Of a DNA stretch of 64,000 nt, positions 45,101-54,511 are shown one piece after another. Source of the DNA: Pseudomonas xionganensis. Its GTDB lineage: Bacteria; Pseudomonadota; Gammaproteobacteria; Pseudomonadales; Pseudomonadaceae. A program made the position numbers and the translations under genes. A model generated the notes under the pieces. The model saw only the letters and a program-made list of their open reading frames with translations, did not search any database and was not told the origin of the DNA. Location: assembly GCF_009763245.1 (NCBI RefSeq), contig NZ_WKJZ01000002.1, positions 250,707 to 314,706 of the forward strand. The letters are read 5' to 3'. The stretch's first letter is position 1. Each line of letters begins with the position of its first letter.

Positions 45101-46183
45101 ATGAATGTGGCGCTGCTAATGGCCGATCAGTGTTCCTCCACCAGCGTGGCCGCTGCCCTGGAGTTCTTCGAAACGGCCAATGTGCTGCACCATTACGCCC
45201 AGGATAAGCAGGCGCGCCAGCAGGCAGGCAGCACGCCGCTGTTTCATCTGCACACGGCATCGCTGGACGGCCAGCCCGTGGCCTGCACCGGCGGCCTGCG
45301 CCTGACTCCGGATTGGGCCATCGCCGATCTGCCGCCCTGCGAGCTGGTTGTGGTGCCGGGCTTTATGTTCAATATCCTCGGCGTACTGCCGCGGCTGAGC
45401 ACGATGATCGACTGGCTACGCCAGCAGCACCAACAGGGCCGCTATATCGCCAGCCTGTGCACCGGCGCCTTTGTCACCGCCCAGGCCGGTCTGCTCGACG
45501 GGCGCAGCGCCACCACCCACTGGGCCTTCAGCGAGCAGTTCGCCCGGCGGTTTCCCAAGGTCAGGCTGCACACCGAACGCACCGTCACCGATGACGGCCA
45601 GCTGCTGTGCTCGGGCGGCTCCACCAGCTGCAGCGACCTGTTGCTGCACCTGATCCGCAAGTTCGCCTCGCCGCAACTGGCCGCCGAATGCGCCAAGAAA
45701 CTGCTGGTGGATGTCACGGCCCGCAGCCAGATGCCCTACGCCAGCACCACCTTCAAGAAGAACCACAGCGATGCCGAAGTTCTGCGCCTGCAGATCTGGC
45801 TGGAGAAGCACCTGAGCAGCCCTGTTCAGCTGGAACAACTGGCGGAGCAGTTCGGCCTGAGCCCACGCAACCTGATCCGCCGTTTCAAGGACGCCACCGG
45901 GCAGACGCCCATGCAGTACCTGCAGGAGTTGCGTATCGAAAAAGCCAAGCTGCTGCTGGAGACCAGCGAAGACGCCTTCGAGCAGATCACCCTGCAGGTG
46001 GGCTACGAGGACGGCAATTCCTTTCGCCGCCTGTTCAAACAGCGCGTGGGGCTGGCCCCCAGCGCCTACCGCAAACGTTTCGCCAGCAGGCCCGCCCAGG
46101 CAGCCATTACAGCCGCACCCAGCGCTCGTCCTGGCGCTGCGCCTGCAGATGGGGCAGCACCGCCGCCAGCAGCGGCTCCTTGA
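45101..46183 (+). CDS. GlxA-type AraC-family transcriptional regulator
   Basis: 360 residues. The N-terminal DJ-1/PfpI-like domain (about 1-195) has a conserved elbow Cys120 in ASLCTGAFVTAQAGLLDG. The C-terminal AraC double helix-turn-helix (about 220-325) includes LEQLAEQFGLSPRNLIRRF and ITLQVGYEDGNSFRRLF. Such regulators often control quaternary-amine or arginine catabolism; no target is evident, although the divergent hydrolase is a candidate. The last 25 or so residues are an Ala/Pro-rich tail overlapping the convergent gene by 77 nt and are probably a 3' extension. Confidence 0.88.
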   Translation: MNVALLMADQCSSTSVAAALEFFETANVLHHYAQDKQARQQAGSTPLFHLHTASLDGQPVACTGGLRLTPDWAIADLPPCELVVVPGFMFNILGVLPRLSTMIDWLRQQHQQGRYIASLCTGAFVTAQAGLLDGRSATTHWAFSEQFARRFPKVRLHTERTVTDDGQLLCSGGSTSCSDLLLHLIRKFASPQLAAECAKKLLVDVTARSQMPYASTTFKKNHSDAEVLRLQIWLEKHLSSPVQLEQLAEQFGLSPRNLIRRFKDATGQTPMQYLQELRIEKAKLLLETSEDAFEQITLQVGYEDGNSFRRLFKQRVGLAPSAYRKRFASRPAQAAITAAPSARPGAAPADGAAPPPAAAP

Positions 46184-47108
46184 AGGCCTCCTGAAAACGG
46201 TGGGCCAGCCCCGGAATCAGCTTTAGTTCGCTGCCCTTGATATGCGCCGCCACATGCACGCCATGCATCACCGGCAGCAGCGGATCGGCGGTGCCGTGGA
46301 CCACCAGGGTCGGCACCCGCAGGCGATTTAACAGCTCGACCCGGCTGGGCTCAGCCAGAATCGCCAGCAACTGACGCTGCACGCCTTCAGGATTGAAGGC
46401 GCGCTCATAGGCCTGCCGGGCCTGCCGCATCAGCAGTTCACGATCATCCGTCACCGCCGGGCTGCCCAAAGCCGCCAGCAGGTCGGCCTGTTGTGCCAGG
46501 GCCTGCTCGCGGCTGGCGGCCTCGCGTCGAGCCAGCAGGCGCAGCAGTCGCTCGTCCGGCGCGGGCAGGCCCTGGGCACCGGAGCTGGTCATGATCAGGG
46601 TCAGGCTCTGCACCCGCTCAGGCGCCAGATCGGCCATATGCTGGGCGATCATGCCGCCCATGCTGGCCCCCAGCACATGCACCTGCTGCACGCCCAGGGC
46701 GTCCATCAAACCCAGGCTATCTCTGGCCATATCACGCAGGCTGTAGGGGGCCGTGGCGCCCAGGCCCAGGCGGTAGCGCAGCACCTCGTAGGCCAGGTTG
46801 CTGCTCGGCGCCTCGGCACGCCAGCTACTCAGGCCGACATCGCGGTTATCGAAACGAATCACCCGAAAACCCTGCTGGCACAGGCGCTCGACCACCTCAT
46901 CGGGCCAATGGATCAGCTGCCCACCCAGGCCCATGACCAGCAACAGCGCCGGGTCGCTGGCCCGGCCGATGCTCTGATAGGCCAGGCGCACCTCGCCCAG
47001 CTCGACCAGATCGGTGGCCACCCGCGCCGTGCAGCGCTCAGCAGCCATAGCTGACAGCGCGCTGCACAGCGCGCTGCACAGCGCCAGCAGAACAATCAAC
47101 GCACGCAT
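46107..47108 (-). CDS. Secreted alpha/beta hydrolase
   Basis: 333 residues with a Sec signal peptide containing a short duplication ([13 protein letters not shown], cleavage near residue 22), so probably periplasmic. Core motifs: [25 protein letters not shown], nucleophile Ser in [12 protein letters not shown], Asp in [11 protein letters not shown] and His in GLAHRFQE. Related to epoxide-hydrolase/proline-iminopeptidase-like hydrolases; the substrate is unknown. The frame is open 24 codons upstream, but the signal peptide marks the start. Confidence 0.85.
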   Translation of the reverse strand: MRALIVLLALCSALCSALSAMAAERCTARVATDLVELGEVRLAYQSIGRASDPALLLVMGLGGQLIHWPDEVVERLCQQGFRVIRFDNRDVGLSSWRAEAPSSNLAYEVLRYRLGLGATAPYSLRDMARDSLGLMDALGVQQVHVLGASMGGMIAQHMADLAPERVQSLTLIMTSSGAQGLPAPDERLLRLLARREAASREQALAQQADLLAALGSPAVTDDRELLMRQARQAYERAFNPEGVQRQLLAILAEPSRVELLNRLRVPTLVVHGTADPLLPVMHGVHVAAHIKGSELKLIPGLAHRFQEAFKEPLLAAVLPHLQAQRQDERWVRL

Positions 47109-47254
47109 AGAAACACCAGAACGCAGAACCCCATTGAGTGGCGAGTGTGGTGATCTTTGTGCGAGCGCGCTGCCACACAAGCGTGACAGTTTGATGAAGG
47201 GAGACGAACGGCAGGCTGCCGTTCGTCTTGAGGGCGGCTAAATCCAGGCTGCAC

Positions 47255-47287
47255 GGGTGGAAAACGCAGCGCGGTTTTCCAACCTAC
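47255..47287 (-). repeat. GTAGGTTGGA-type dyad overlapping the metE stop
   Basis: A hairpin-forming dyad: GGTGGAAAAC and GGTTTTCCAACC around a GC-rich loop. On the minus strand it reads GTAGGTTGGAAAACCGCGC and onward, and its TAG is the metE stop codon. Related in layout to the repeats at 9175 and 49674, though it has AAAACC in place of the ATCACG interior. Confidence 0.6.
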
Positions 47288-49572
47288 GCCAGTTCGCTAC
47301 GCAGCTGGCGGGCCGCGGCCACCATATTGACCAGCGCCGCCTCGGTTTCCGGCCAGGCGCGGGTTTTCAGGCCGCAATCCGGGTTGACCCACAACCGCTC
47401 GACCGGGATACGCTGGACCGCCTTGCGCAGCAGCTTGAGCATTTCGCCGCTGTCCGGCACCCGTGGCGAGTGGATGTCGTAGACCCCGGGGCCGATATCG
47501 TTGGGGTAGTCGAAGCGCTCGAAGGCCTGCAACAACTCCATATCCGAGCGCGAGGTCTCGATGGTGATCACATCGGCATCCATGGCGGCGATGGACTCGA
47601 TCACATCGTTGAACTCGCTGTAGCACATATGGGTGTGAATCTGGGTTTCGTCACGCACACCGCTGGCCGTCAGACGGAAGGCTTCGCTGGCCCAATCCAG
47701 GTACTCGCGCCACTGCGCCTTGCGCAGTGGCAGGCCTTCACGGAAGGCGGCCTCGTCGATCTGGATGATCCGGATGCCGGCCGCCTCCAGATCCACGACT
47801 TCATCCCGAATGGCCAGCGCCAGCTGGCGCGCCTGCTGCTCGCGGGAGATATCGTCGCGCGGGAAGGACCACATCAGCATGGTTACCGGGCCGGTCAGCA
47901 TGCCCTTTACCAGCTTCTTGCTGAGGGATTGCGCATAGGCAATCCATTCCACGGTCATGGCCTTGGGCCGGCTCAGATCGCCGTAGATCACCGCCGGTTT
48001 GACGCAGCGCGAGCCGTAGCTCTGCACCCAGCCGAAACGGGTAAAGGCATAGCCGTCCAGCTGTTCGGCGAAGTACTCGACCATGTCGTTGCGCTCGGCC
48101 TCGCCGTGCACCAGCACATCCAGACCGAGGTTTTCCTGCACCTCGACGGCGTGGCGGATTTCGCTGTGCATGGCTTCGCTGTACTCGACAGCGGACAACT
48201 TGCCGGCCCTGTACGCCTGACGCGCCAGGCGGATCGACGCAGTTTGCGGGAAAGAACCAATGGTGGTGGTCGGCAATGCCGGCAACTGCAGGCGTGCGCG
48301 CTGCTGCTCGATGCGCGTGGCAAATGGCGACTGGCGCTGGCTGTCGGCAGCGGTGATAGCGGCCAAACGCGCCTGCACCGCCGGTTTGTGGATGCGCGGC
48401 GATTGCGCGCGGCTGGCCTGCACCGCGCGGCTTGCCGCCAAAGCGGCCTGCACCTGGGCATCCTCGGGGGTGTTGAGCGCGCGGGTTAGCACGGCAACTT
48501 CCTCGCACTTCTGCACGGCGAAGGCCAGCCAGCTTTTCAGCTCGGCATCCAGGCTGTCCTCGCGGCTCAGGTCCACCGGGCTGTGCAACAGCGAGCAACT
48601 CGGCGCCACCCACAGGCGCGACCCCAACCGCTCCCGGGCCTGCTGTAAAACCGTCAGGGCCTGCTGCAGGTCGGTGCGCCAGACGTTGCGCCCGTTGACC
48701 ACACCGAGCGACAGCACCTTGTAGGCCGGCAGGCGGTCGAGGATGGTGGGGAACTGCTCGGGGGCACGCACCAGGTCGATATGCAGGCCATCCACCGGCA
48801 GGCTGGCGGCCAGGCCAAGGTTGTCCTCCAGGCCACCGAAGTAAGTAGCGACAAGCTTCTTGCACGGCTCGCGCTGCAGCAGGTTGTAGGCCCGCTCGAA
48901 GGCGTTCTTCCAGTCTTGCGGCAAATCCAGCACCAAAATCGGCTCATCGATCTGCACCCACGCAACGCCCTGGGCGGCCAGGCGCTGGAGGATTTCGCCG
49001 TAGACCGGCAGCAGGCGTTCGAGCAGCTCCAGCTTGTCGAAATCGCTGCCCTTGGTCTTGCCCAGCCATAGATAGGTGAGCGGGCCGATCAGCACCGGCT
49101 TGACCCTGTGGCCGAGGGCATGGGCTTCGTCCACTTCCTCGAACAACTGCTCCCAGCTCAGGGCGAACTGCTGATCGACACTGAATTCGGGCACCAGATA
49201 GTGATAGTTGGTATCGAACCACTTGGTCATCTCTTGGGCGTGAGCAGCGCCACAGCAGCTATTCGACACACCCCGGGCCATGGCAAACAGGGTATCCAGG
49301 CTCGGTTTGCCGTCTGCCGGGCGGAAGCGCTCGGGGATCACGCCAAAGCTCAGGGAATGGGTCAGCACCTGGTCGTACCAGGCGAAGTCGCCCACCGGCA
49401 GCACGTCGATACCGGCCTCCTTCTGCAGCTGCCAATGACGGGCACGCAGCTGGCGGCCCACGGCGCGCAGCCCGGCTTCGTCCAGCTCGCCTTTCCAGTG
49501 GGCTTCAAGGGCTTTTTTCAGTTCACGGTCGGCGCCGATGCGGGGGAAACCCAGGGAATGGGACAAGGCCAT
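47284..49572 (-). CDS. metE: Cobalamin-independent methionine synthase
   Basis: Transfers methyl from 5-methyltetrahydropteroyltriglutamate to homocysteine. 762 residues in two (beta/alpha)8 barrels. The C-terminal barrel holds the zinc ligands: His648 and Cys650 in THMCYSEF, a Glu around 672 and Cys733 in NPDCGLKTR. It starts [18 protein letters not shown], as in homologues, behind a GGAG ribosome-binding site. Divergent from metR, its expected activator. The stop codon falls in an intergenic repeat. Confidence 0.97.
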   Translation of the reverse strand: MALSHSLGFPRIGADRELKKALEAHWKGELDEAGLRAVGRQLRARHWQLQKEAGIDVLPVGDFAWYDQVLTHSLSFGVIPERFRPADGKPSLDTLFAMARGVSNSCCGAAHAQEMTKWFDTNYHYLVPEFSVDQQFALSWEQLFEEVDEAHALGHRVKPVLIGPLTYLWLGKTKGSDFDKLELLERLLPVYGEILQRLAAQGVAWVQIDEPILVLDLPQDWKNAFERAYNLLQREPCKKLVATYFGGLEDNLGLAASLPVDGLHIDLVRAPEQFPTILDRLPAYKVLSLGVVNGRNVWRTDLQQALTVLQQARERLGSRLWVAPSCSLLHSPVDLSREDSLDAELKSWLAFAVQKCEEVAVLTRALNTPEDAQVQAALAASRAVQASRAQSPRIHKPAVQARLAAITAADSQRQSPFATRIEQQRARLQLPALPTTTIGSFPQTASIRLARQAYRAGKLSAVEYSEAMHSEIRHAVEVQENLGLDVLVHGEAERNDMVEYFAEQLDGYAFTRFGWVQSYGSRCVKPAVIYGDLSRPKAMTVEWIAYAQSLSKKLVKGMLTGPVTMLMWSFPRDDISREQQARQLALAIRDEVVDLEAAGIRIIQIDEAAFREGLPLRKAQWREYLDWASEAFRLTASGVRDETQIHTHMCYSEFNDVIESIAAMDADVITIETSRSDMELLQAFERFDYPNDIGPGVYDIHSPRVPDSGEMLKLLRKAVQRIPVERLWVNPDCGLKTRAWPETEAALVNMVAAARQLRSELA

Positions 49573-49628
49573 GTCAAAACGCTCCATCAGATCAATTCGA
49601 TGGAGCCATTCTCGGCAGCCTTTGCGAG

Positions 49629-49641
49629 TGAGACAAACTCA
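49629..49641. promoter_or_regulatory. Candidate MetR-binding dyad in the metE-metR region
   Basis: TGAGACAAACTCA is a perfect 4+5+4 dyad located 57 nt upstream of metE. The E. coli MetR consensus is TGAA-N5-TTCA, so this fits the layout with one altered position per half-site. Placement between the divergent genes suits activation of metE and autorepression of metR. Confidence 0.5.
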
Positions 49642-49673
49642 AGATATTCGTCTTGATCTATAGTTTTTCTCAT

Positions 49674-49752
49674 GTAGGGTGGATGACGCTTCATCCATCC
49701 ACCACCACCTGTGTTTGCCAATGGTGGATGAAAACAACGTCATCCACCCTAC
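49674..49752. repeat. Inverted pair of GTAGGGTGGAT repeats upstream of metR
   Basis: Two 30-nt units in inverted orientation, 49674-49703 and 49723-49752, separated by 19 nt. Each begins GTAGGGTGGATGACG and ends ATCCACC. The pair ends 18 nt before the metR start, so it must be part of the metR leader or promoter. The first unit is a near match to the single unit at 9175-9204. Confidence 0.75.
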
Positions 49753-49770
49753 CCTCCCGCCGAGGCCCCC

Positions 49771-50688
49771 ATGCTCGAACTGCGCCATCTGAAAACCCTG
49801 CATGCCCTGCGCGAAAGCGACAGCCTGGTGGAGGCTGCCGAGCGCCTGCACCTGACCCAGTCGGCGCTGTCCCATCAGTTCAAGGAACTGGAGGAACGCT
49901 TGGGCATGCCGCTGTTCGTGCGCAAGACCAAACCGGTGCGCTTTACCAGTGCCGGCCTGCGCCTGCTGCAGCTGTCTGACGCGGTATTGCCGCTGCTGCG
50001 CGGCGCCGAGCGCGACCTGGCGCGCCTGGCCGGCGGCACGGCCGGGCGCCTGCATATGGCCATCGAATGCCACAGCTGCTTCCAGTGGCTGATGCCGACC
50101 ATCGACCAGTTCCGCGACGCCTGGCCGGAGGTGGAACTGGACCTGGCCTCGGGCTTCTCCTTCGCCCCACTGCCGGCCCTGGCCCGAGGCGATCTGGACC
50201 TGGTGGTAACCTCGGACCCGCTGGAACTGGCCGGCATCACCTATGTGCCCTTGTTTACCTACGAGGCCATGCTGGCGGTGGCCAACCAGCATCCGCTGGC
50301 CAGCAAACCCTGCATCAAGCCCGAAGACCTGGCCACGGAAACCCTGATCACCTACCCGGTTGAACGGGACCGCCTGGATATCTTTACCCGCTTTCTGGAG
50401 CCTGCAGATGTGGAACCCGCCCAGGTACGCACCTCGGAGCTGACGGTGATGATGATGCAGCTGGTGGCCAGCGGCCGGGGCGTCTGCGGTCTGCCCAACT
50501 GGGCGCTGCACGAATACAGCTCGCGCGGCTATGTCACGGCCAAGCGCCTGGGCGACAAGGGCCTGTTCGCCACCCTGTACGCCGGCATCCGCACCGATAT
50601 GCTGGATGCGCCCTTTATGCGCGACTTCCTGCTCACCGCCAAGGACACCTCCTTCGCCAATCTGGAAGGGGTCAGCGTGGCGCGCTAG
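49771..50688 (+). CDS. metR: LysR-family regulator MetR
   Basis: Homocysteine-responsive activator of metE. 305 residues: N-terminal winged HTH (about 1-60, LVEAAERLHLTQSALSHQF) and a LysR substrate-binding domain (about 90-290). The start MLELRHLKTLHALRESDSL is typical of MetR, and the divergent position next to metE makes the assignment firm. No gene follows in the same operon before the copper cluster 177 nt on. Confidence 0.94.
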   Translation: MLELRHLKTLHALRESDSLVEAAERLHLTQSALSHQFKELEERLGMPLFVRKTKPVRFTSAGLRLLQLSDAVLPLLRGAERDLARLAGGTAGRLHMAIECHSCFQWLMPTIDQFRDAWPEVELDLASGFSFAPLPALARGDLDLVVTSDPLELAGITYVPLFTYEAMLAVANQHPLASKPCIKPEDLATETLITYPVERDRLDIFTRFLEPADVEPAQVRTSELTVMMMQLVASGRGVCGLPNWALHEYSSRGYVTAKRLGDKGLFATLYAGIRTDMLDAPFMRDFLLTAKDTSFANLEGVSVAR

Positions 50689-50784
50689 ATGGCCGCCGCC
50701 GCGCATGTGGCCTATGTCCCGAGCAAAGATCAGGATCACCCCGGCCCAAATGCCGGCGGCCAGGATAAAGTCGCCCGCCCACCT

Positions 50785-50827
50785 ATGACCTGGATCAATT
50801 GCGTCTGAGCGCTCCTGCGCTTTAATC
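50785..50827 (+). promoter_or_regulatory. FNR/ANR-like dyad and promoter of the plus-strand copper operon
   Basis: ATGACCTGGATCAA (50785-50798) resembles the FNR/ANR half-sites TTGAT-N4-ATCAA. It runs into TTGCGT (50799-50804), then a 17-nt spacer and TTAATC (50822-50827), a plausible sigma-70 promoter. With a start about 7 nt beyond the -10 box, the dyad centre sits close to -42, the class II activator position. The stretch TGACCTNGNTCAATTGC is shared with the cus promoter at 60938-60920. Confidence 0.5.
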
Positions 50828-50864
50828 AAAACGACAACACCCATAGACGCGGAAACCGAACCCC

Positions 50865-51251
50865 ATGATCCAGGCGATGCGCAGCCGCTATAGAGCATTC
50901 AGCAGACATCTGCTGGCGCTCTGGTGTGTGCTGCTTATCGCCTGCTCCTTCGCCCATATTCAAGTCGCCAGCGCCCACGCCCACGACGCCGCCGAGGTCG
51001 CCATCTACAGCGGCCACGAGCATGCCAGCCAGGATCACGGCACAACAGATAGCTGCAGCGCCGTACAGAACGCGCCGTTCAACCAGCAACTACTGACGCT
51101 CCTGGCCTTGACCGCTCTGTTTGCCCTGGCTGGTAACCTGGGCCTGCTCAACGACCTGCAGCGGCGCATCGGCCGCTTACTGCTCATACCCTTATTCAGC
51201 CCCGGCCTACCTGCGCCTATTCGCAAGCGGCTGCATCGCTATAACGAATAG
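50865..51251 (+). CDS. His-rich membrane-anchored protein of the copper cluster (hypothetical)
   Basis: 128 residues. A signal-like hydrophobic segment (HLLALWCVLLIACSFAHIQV, about 15-35) is followed by a His-rich periplasmic stretch (SAHAHDAAE, SGHEHASQDHG) with a single Cys, a second membrane helix (about 75-97) and a basic cytoplasmic tail. No family was recognised. The His cluster and its place as first gene of an operon with a copper ATPase suggest periplasmic metal binding. MRSRY four codons on is an alternative start. Confidence 0.7.
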   Translation: MIQAMRSRYRAFSRHLLALWCVLLIACSFAHIQVASAHAHDAAEVAIYSGHEHASQDHGTTDSCSAVQNAPFNQQLLTLLALTALFALAGNLGLLNDLQRRIGRLLLIPLFSPGLPAPIRKRLHRYNE

Positions 51252-51343
51252 CGCCACTCTCCCCCGCTAGAACCCGCAGCCGCGCTGTGCCGGCCCACGC
51301 CGTGCCTAGCCCTGCGCCCCTCGGTTTTTTGGAGAGTGCCCAC

Positions 51344-51559
51344 ATGCCCCATGACCCGCATCGCGCCCATGCCGCCAACAACCCCTGGCGCTTCTGGCCT
51401 GCACTGGTGTTTTTCGCAACCATCGCCCTGTTTCTCCTCTGGGAAGAGCACGAAACCCATCTGCTCGCTGCCCTGCCCTATCTGATCCTGCTGCTGTGCC
51501 CGCTGATGCATCTGTTTATGCACAGCGGCCATGGCAGGCACGACGATCACCGGCACTAA
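51344..51559 (+). CDS. DUF2933 small membrane protein
   Basis: 71 residues: a His-containing N-terminus, two hydrophobic helices (ALVFFATIALFLLW, then LPYLILLLCPLMHLFMH) and a C-terminus ending in His-rich GHGRHDDHRH. This matches the DUF2933 family, which usually occurs in heavy-metal or copper resistance clusters. The CPLMHLFMH segment puts Cys, Met and His close together at the membrane face, which is compatible with Cu(I) handling (inference). The start was chosen after a GGAGAG ribosome-binding site. Confidence 0.8.
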   Translation: MPHDPHRAHAANNPWRFWPALVFFATIALFLLWEEHETHLLAALPYLILLLCPLMHLFMHSGHGRHDDHRH

Positions 51560-51654
51560 GCCAGGAGGCGCCAGCAGATGACGCGAATGCCAGCCTTGAT
51601 CCCACAACTGTTCGGCACTGCCGCCACTAAGCCTGCTCAACAGGAGCCCAGGCC

Positions 51655-53937
51655 ATGAATGCGATCGAATCAATCGGCAGTCGCCAGACTGCGATATTGA
51701 TAGTGCCCGGCATGGGTAGCGACCATTGCGCCGGCCTGGTCAGCCAGTCGCTCAAGCGCCTGCCGGGTATCGCCGAGCTGAGCACCAGCATTGCCAGCCA
51801 CAAGGTGCGGATCGAGTTCGATGCCGAGCAGACCAGCCTTGCCGCCCTCCAGCAGGCCGTGGAGCAAGCCGGCTATCAGGTGGCCAAGGCGGTGCTGGCC
51901 ACTACCGAGGGCGAACCCACAGGGGCCGCAGAGGAAGAGCAGTACCTGCGCGACGCCTGGCGACGCATGTGGATAGCCGGCGTACCGGCGACCCTGATCA
52001 TGCTGCTGATGGTTTTGCCCATGGCCGGTGTAGCGGTGCCCGGCTACCTGGCCATCGTGGTGGTGCTCGCCGCCATTCCGGTGTTTATCGCCGGAGCCAG
52101 CACCCATGTATCGGCCTGGAAGGCGCTGCGCAACCGCACCGCCAATATGGATGTGCTGATCAGCCTGGGCAGCCTGCCGCCCTACTTTATCGGCCTGGTA
52201 GGGTTTATCTACCCCATGACCTCCTTCGTCGAGATGGCCGCCACCATCACCACCTTCCACTTGATCGGCCGCTATCTGGAGGCCCGCGCCAAGGGGCGCG
52301 CCTCCCAAGCGATCCGCAAGATGCTGGAACTGGGGGCCAAGAGCGCGGTGCTGCTGCGCGACGGCAAGGAAGTCCAGGTGCCAATCGAAGCCGTGGCGGT
52401 CGGCGACCTGATGCTGGTGCGCCCCGGCGAGAAAATCCCCAGCGACGGCGAAGTGGTCGAGGGTAACAGCCATGTCGACGAGTCCCTGGCCACCGGCGAA
52501 TCGCTGCCGAAGGAGAAAGGCCCGGGGGATGCGGTGATAGGCGCGACCCTGAACAAGGAAGGCCTGCTCACCGTGCGCGCCACCAGGGTCGGCCAGGACA
52601 CCTTCCTGGCCCAGGTGATCGACCTGGTCGAGCACGCGCAAAGCTCCAAGGTGCCGATCCAGGAGTTCGCCGACCGCGTGACCGGGCGCTTCGTGCCCCT
52701 GGTGCTGCTGATCAGCCTGGCCAGCCTGGTGGTCTGGCTGCTCTGGGGCGAGTCGCTGCGCGGCGTGCTGGTATGGGGCGCAACCTGGTTGCCCTGGGTC
52801 AACCCAGAGCTGTCGCCGGGGCTGGTGGGGCTGTTGTCGGCGGTCGCGGTGCTGGTGATCGCCTGCCCCTGCGCCCTCGGTCTGGCCACCCCGACCGCGT
52901 TGATGGTGGGTGCCGGGCGCGGCGCCGAGCGCGGCATTCTCTACCGTTCCGGCACCGCCATTCAGATGTTCAAGGAAATCAAGGTGATGGTGCTGGACAA
53001 GACCGGCACCATCACCCTGGGCAAGCCGGTGGTCACCGATTGCCTGCCCAGCGCCGGAGTCGACGAACAGGCGCTGCTGCGCCTGGCGGCCAGCGTGGAA
53101 TACGGCTCCGAGCACCCGATTGCCCAGGCCATGGTCGAACGCACCAAGGAACTCGGCCTGGAACTGGGTGCCCTGAGCGAATTCCAGGCGCTCAACGGCC
53201 TGGGCGTGCAGGGCCAGGTGGACGGTCAGTTGATCCGCGTCGGCAATGCGCGCTGGATGCAGCAATGCCAGGTGGACACCGCCGCCCTGGCCAGCCAGCT
53301 GGAAGCCCTGGAAAACCAGGGCAAGACCGCCCTCTATGTGGCCCGCGCCGAATACTTGATCGGCGTGGTGGCGGTGGCCGACAGCCTCAAGGAGGACGCC
53401 CAGGCCGCCATCGCCGAACTGCGCGCCCTGGGCATCCACACCGTGATGCTGACCGGCGACAACCCGCGCGCCGCCGCCCATATCGCCGCGCAAGTGGGCA
53501 TCGACAGCGTACACGCAGGTGTCCTGCCCAGCGGCAAGGTCGAAGTGATTCGCCAGCTACAAGCCGAATACGGCCCGTGGGTGGCTATGGTCGGCGACGG
53601 TATCAACGACGCCCCGGCCCTGAAGCAGGCCAATGTCGGCATTGCCATCGGCAGTGGCGCCGACGTAGCCATGGAAGCCGCCGACGTGATCCTGGTCGGC
53701 GGACGCCTGATAGGCCTGGTGGAGGCCGCGCAGCTGTCGCGCCTGACCTTCCGCAAGATCGTCGAAAACCTGATCTGGGCCTCGGCCTACAACGTCGCCG
53801 CCATTCCCATCGCCGCCGTCGGCCTGCTCCACCCGATGATCGGCGTGATCGCCATGACCGCCAGTTCGCTGTCGGTGATCGCCAATTCCCTACTGCTCAA
53901 GCGAGCTTCCTTGAGCGTTATCCGCAAAACCCAATAA
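51655..53937 (+). CDS. copA: P1B-type copper-translocating ATPase (degenerate N-terminal HMA site)
   Basis: 760 residues. An N-terminal HMA domain (about 10-75) is followed by eight membrane helices, the actuator TGES (ATGESLPKE), the CPC transport motif (Cys404-Pro-Cys406), phosphorylated Asp448 in [11 protein letters not shown], the SEHPIAQ nucleotide motif and [12 protein letters not shown] in helix 7 and MTASS in helix 8 fit Cu(I) selectivity. The HMA metal motif is GMGSDHC rather than GMxCxxC: Ser22 replaces the first Cys, by an AGC codon one base from TGC. Probably exports Cu(I)/Ag(I) to the periplasm. Confidence 0.92.
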   Translation: MNAIESIGSRQTAILIVPGMGSDHCAGLVSQSLKRLPGIAELSTSIASHKVRIEFDAEQTSLAALQQAVEQAGYQVAKAVLATTEGEPTGAAEEEQYLRDAWRRMWIAGVPATLIMLLMVLPMAGVAVPGYLAIVVVLAAIPVFIAGASTHVSAWKALRNRTANMDVLISLGSLPPYFIGLVGFIYPMTSFVEMAATITTFHLIGRYLEARAKGRASQAIRKMLELGAKSAVLLRDGKEVQVPIEAVAVGDLMLVRPGEKIPSDGEVVEGNSHVDESLATGESLPKEKGPGDAVIGATLNKEGLLTVRATRVGQDTFLAQVIDLVEHAQSSKVPIQEFADRVTGRFVPLVLLISLASLVVWLLWGESLRGVLVWGATWLPWVNPELSPGLVGLLSAVAVLVIACPCALGLATPTALMVGAGRGAERGILYRSGTAIQMFKEIKVMVLDKTGTITLGKPVVTDCLPSAGVDEQALLRLAASVEYGSEHPIAQAMVERTKELGLELGALSEFQALNGLGVQGQVDGQLIRVGNARWMQQCQVDTAALASQLEALENQGKTALYVARAEYLIGVVAVADSLKEDAQAAIAELRALGIHTVMLTGDNPRAAAHIAAQVGIDSVHAGVLPSGKVEVIRQLQAEYGPWVAMVGDGINDAPALKQANVGIAIGSGADVAMEAADVILVGGRLIGLVEAAQLSRLTFRKIVENLIWASAYNVAAIPIAAVGLLHPMIGVIAMTASSLSVIANSLLLKRASLSVIRKTQ

Positions 53938-53957
53938 AACCCAGCAGGAGAAACACC

Positions 53958-54377
53958 ATGCACACATTCACCTACAAGACCCTGACCGCCCTCGCCCTGA
54001 CCGGCGCACTGCTGGCCGCCCCGGCCTTTGCCGAGGAGGCCCATCACCCCCAAGGTGCCGCCACCCCACCCGCCACCGCAGGCCAAGGCATGGGCATGAT
54101 GGGCGGCATGGACATGGGCAAGATGCACGAGATGATGCAGCAGATGCACGCTGCCAAAACCCCGGAGGAAAAACAGAAAATCCGCGCCGAACACCACAAG
54201 GCCATGCAGGACAAGATGAGCATGATGCGCCAAGGCATGCAGAACAGTCAGTGCCCCATGGCCAAGGATGATGCCGCCCAGCAACAGTGCATGAAGGACA
54301 TGCACGAAAATATGCAGGGCATGATGCAGATGATGGAGCAGATGCTGGAAAGCCAAGGCATGCAGCAAGGCCAGTGA
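53958..54377 (+). CDS. Met-rich periplasmic copper-binding protein (hypothetical)
   Basis: 139 residues with a Sec signal peptide ending AAPAFA at residue 25. The mature part has about two dozen Met (GMGMMGGMDMGKMHEMM and later MQGMMQMMEQM), several His and two Cys in CPM and CMK contexts, with helical, charged spacers. Met/His clusters of this type bind Cu(I)/Ag(I), so it may sequester metal delivered by the ATPase encoded just upstream. No named family is claimed. Confidence 0.82.
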   Translation: MHTFTYKTLTALALTGALLAAPAFAEEAHHPQGAATPPATAGQGMGMMGGMDMGKMHEMMQQMHAAKTPEEKQKIRAEHHKAMQDKMSMMRQGMQNSQCPMAKDDAAQQQCMKDMHENMQGMMQMMEQMLESQGMQQGQ

Positions 54378-54385
54378 TACAGCTG

Positions 54386-54424
54386 AACCCGCCCGGGTGG
54401 CCGAGTGAACTCGCCATCCGGGTT
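54386..54424. terminator. Possible terminator hairpin between convergent copper operons
   Basis: AACCCG/CGGGTT arms enclose an inner GGCCGAG-TGAA-CTCGCC hairpin just after the Met-rich gene. There is no U-tract, so intrinsic termination is uncertain. The remaining bases up to the cusA stop show nothing notable. Confidence 0.35.
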
Positions 54425-54511
54425 ACATCAGAGCTGCTGTGACCCAGACAGCCAGCCGCCTACTCCCTGCCATAACTTAAGCCTGAACGCTGATCGCCAG
54501 GCACCTGCCCA

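Noticed and set aside
47057..47085. Short tandem repeat (GCGCTGCACA units) in the secreted hydrolase signal peptide.
   Set aside because: Only about two units. It keeps the frame and only lengthens the hydrophobic core, so it was noted in the gene entry and not treated as a repeat locus.
49573..49770. Cobalamin riboswitch upstream of metE.
   Set aside because: The region is too short, with no B12-box-like sequence; the repeat pair and MetR-like dyad account for it.
50690..50792. Minus-strand stretch that reads like a membrane helix (AGDFILAAGIWAGVILIF) downstream of metR.
   Set aside because: It has no plausible start or stop, continues in frame through metR antisense and overlaps the proposed copper-operon promoter. 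A gene remnant is possible but cannot be supported.
52773..54377. Long frame running through the copper ATPase and including the Met-rich protein.
   Set aside because: The first part is an alternative frame of the ATPase. Only the part from 53958, with signal peptide and ribosome-binding site, is taken as a gene.
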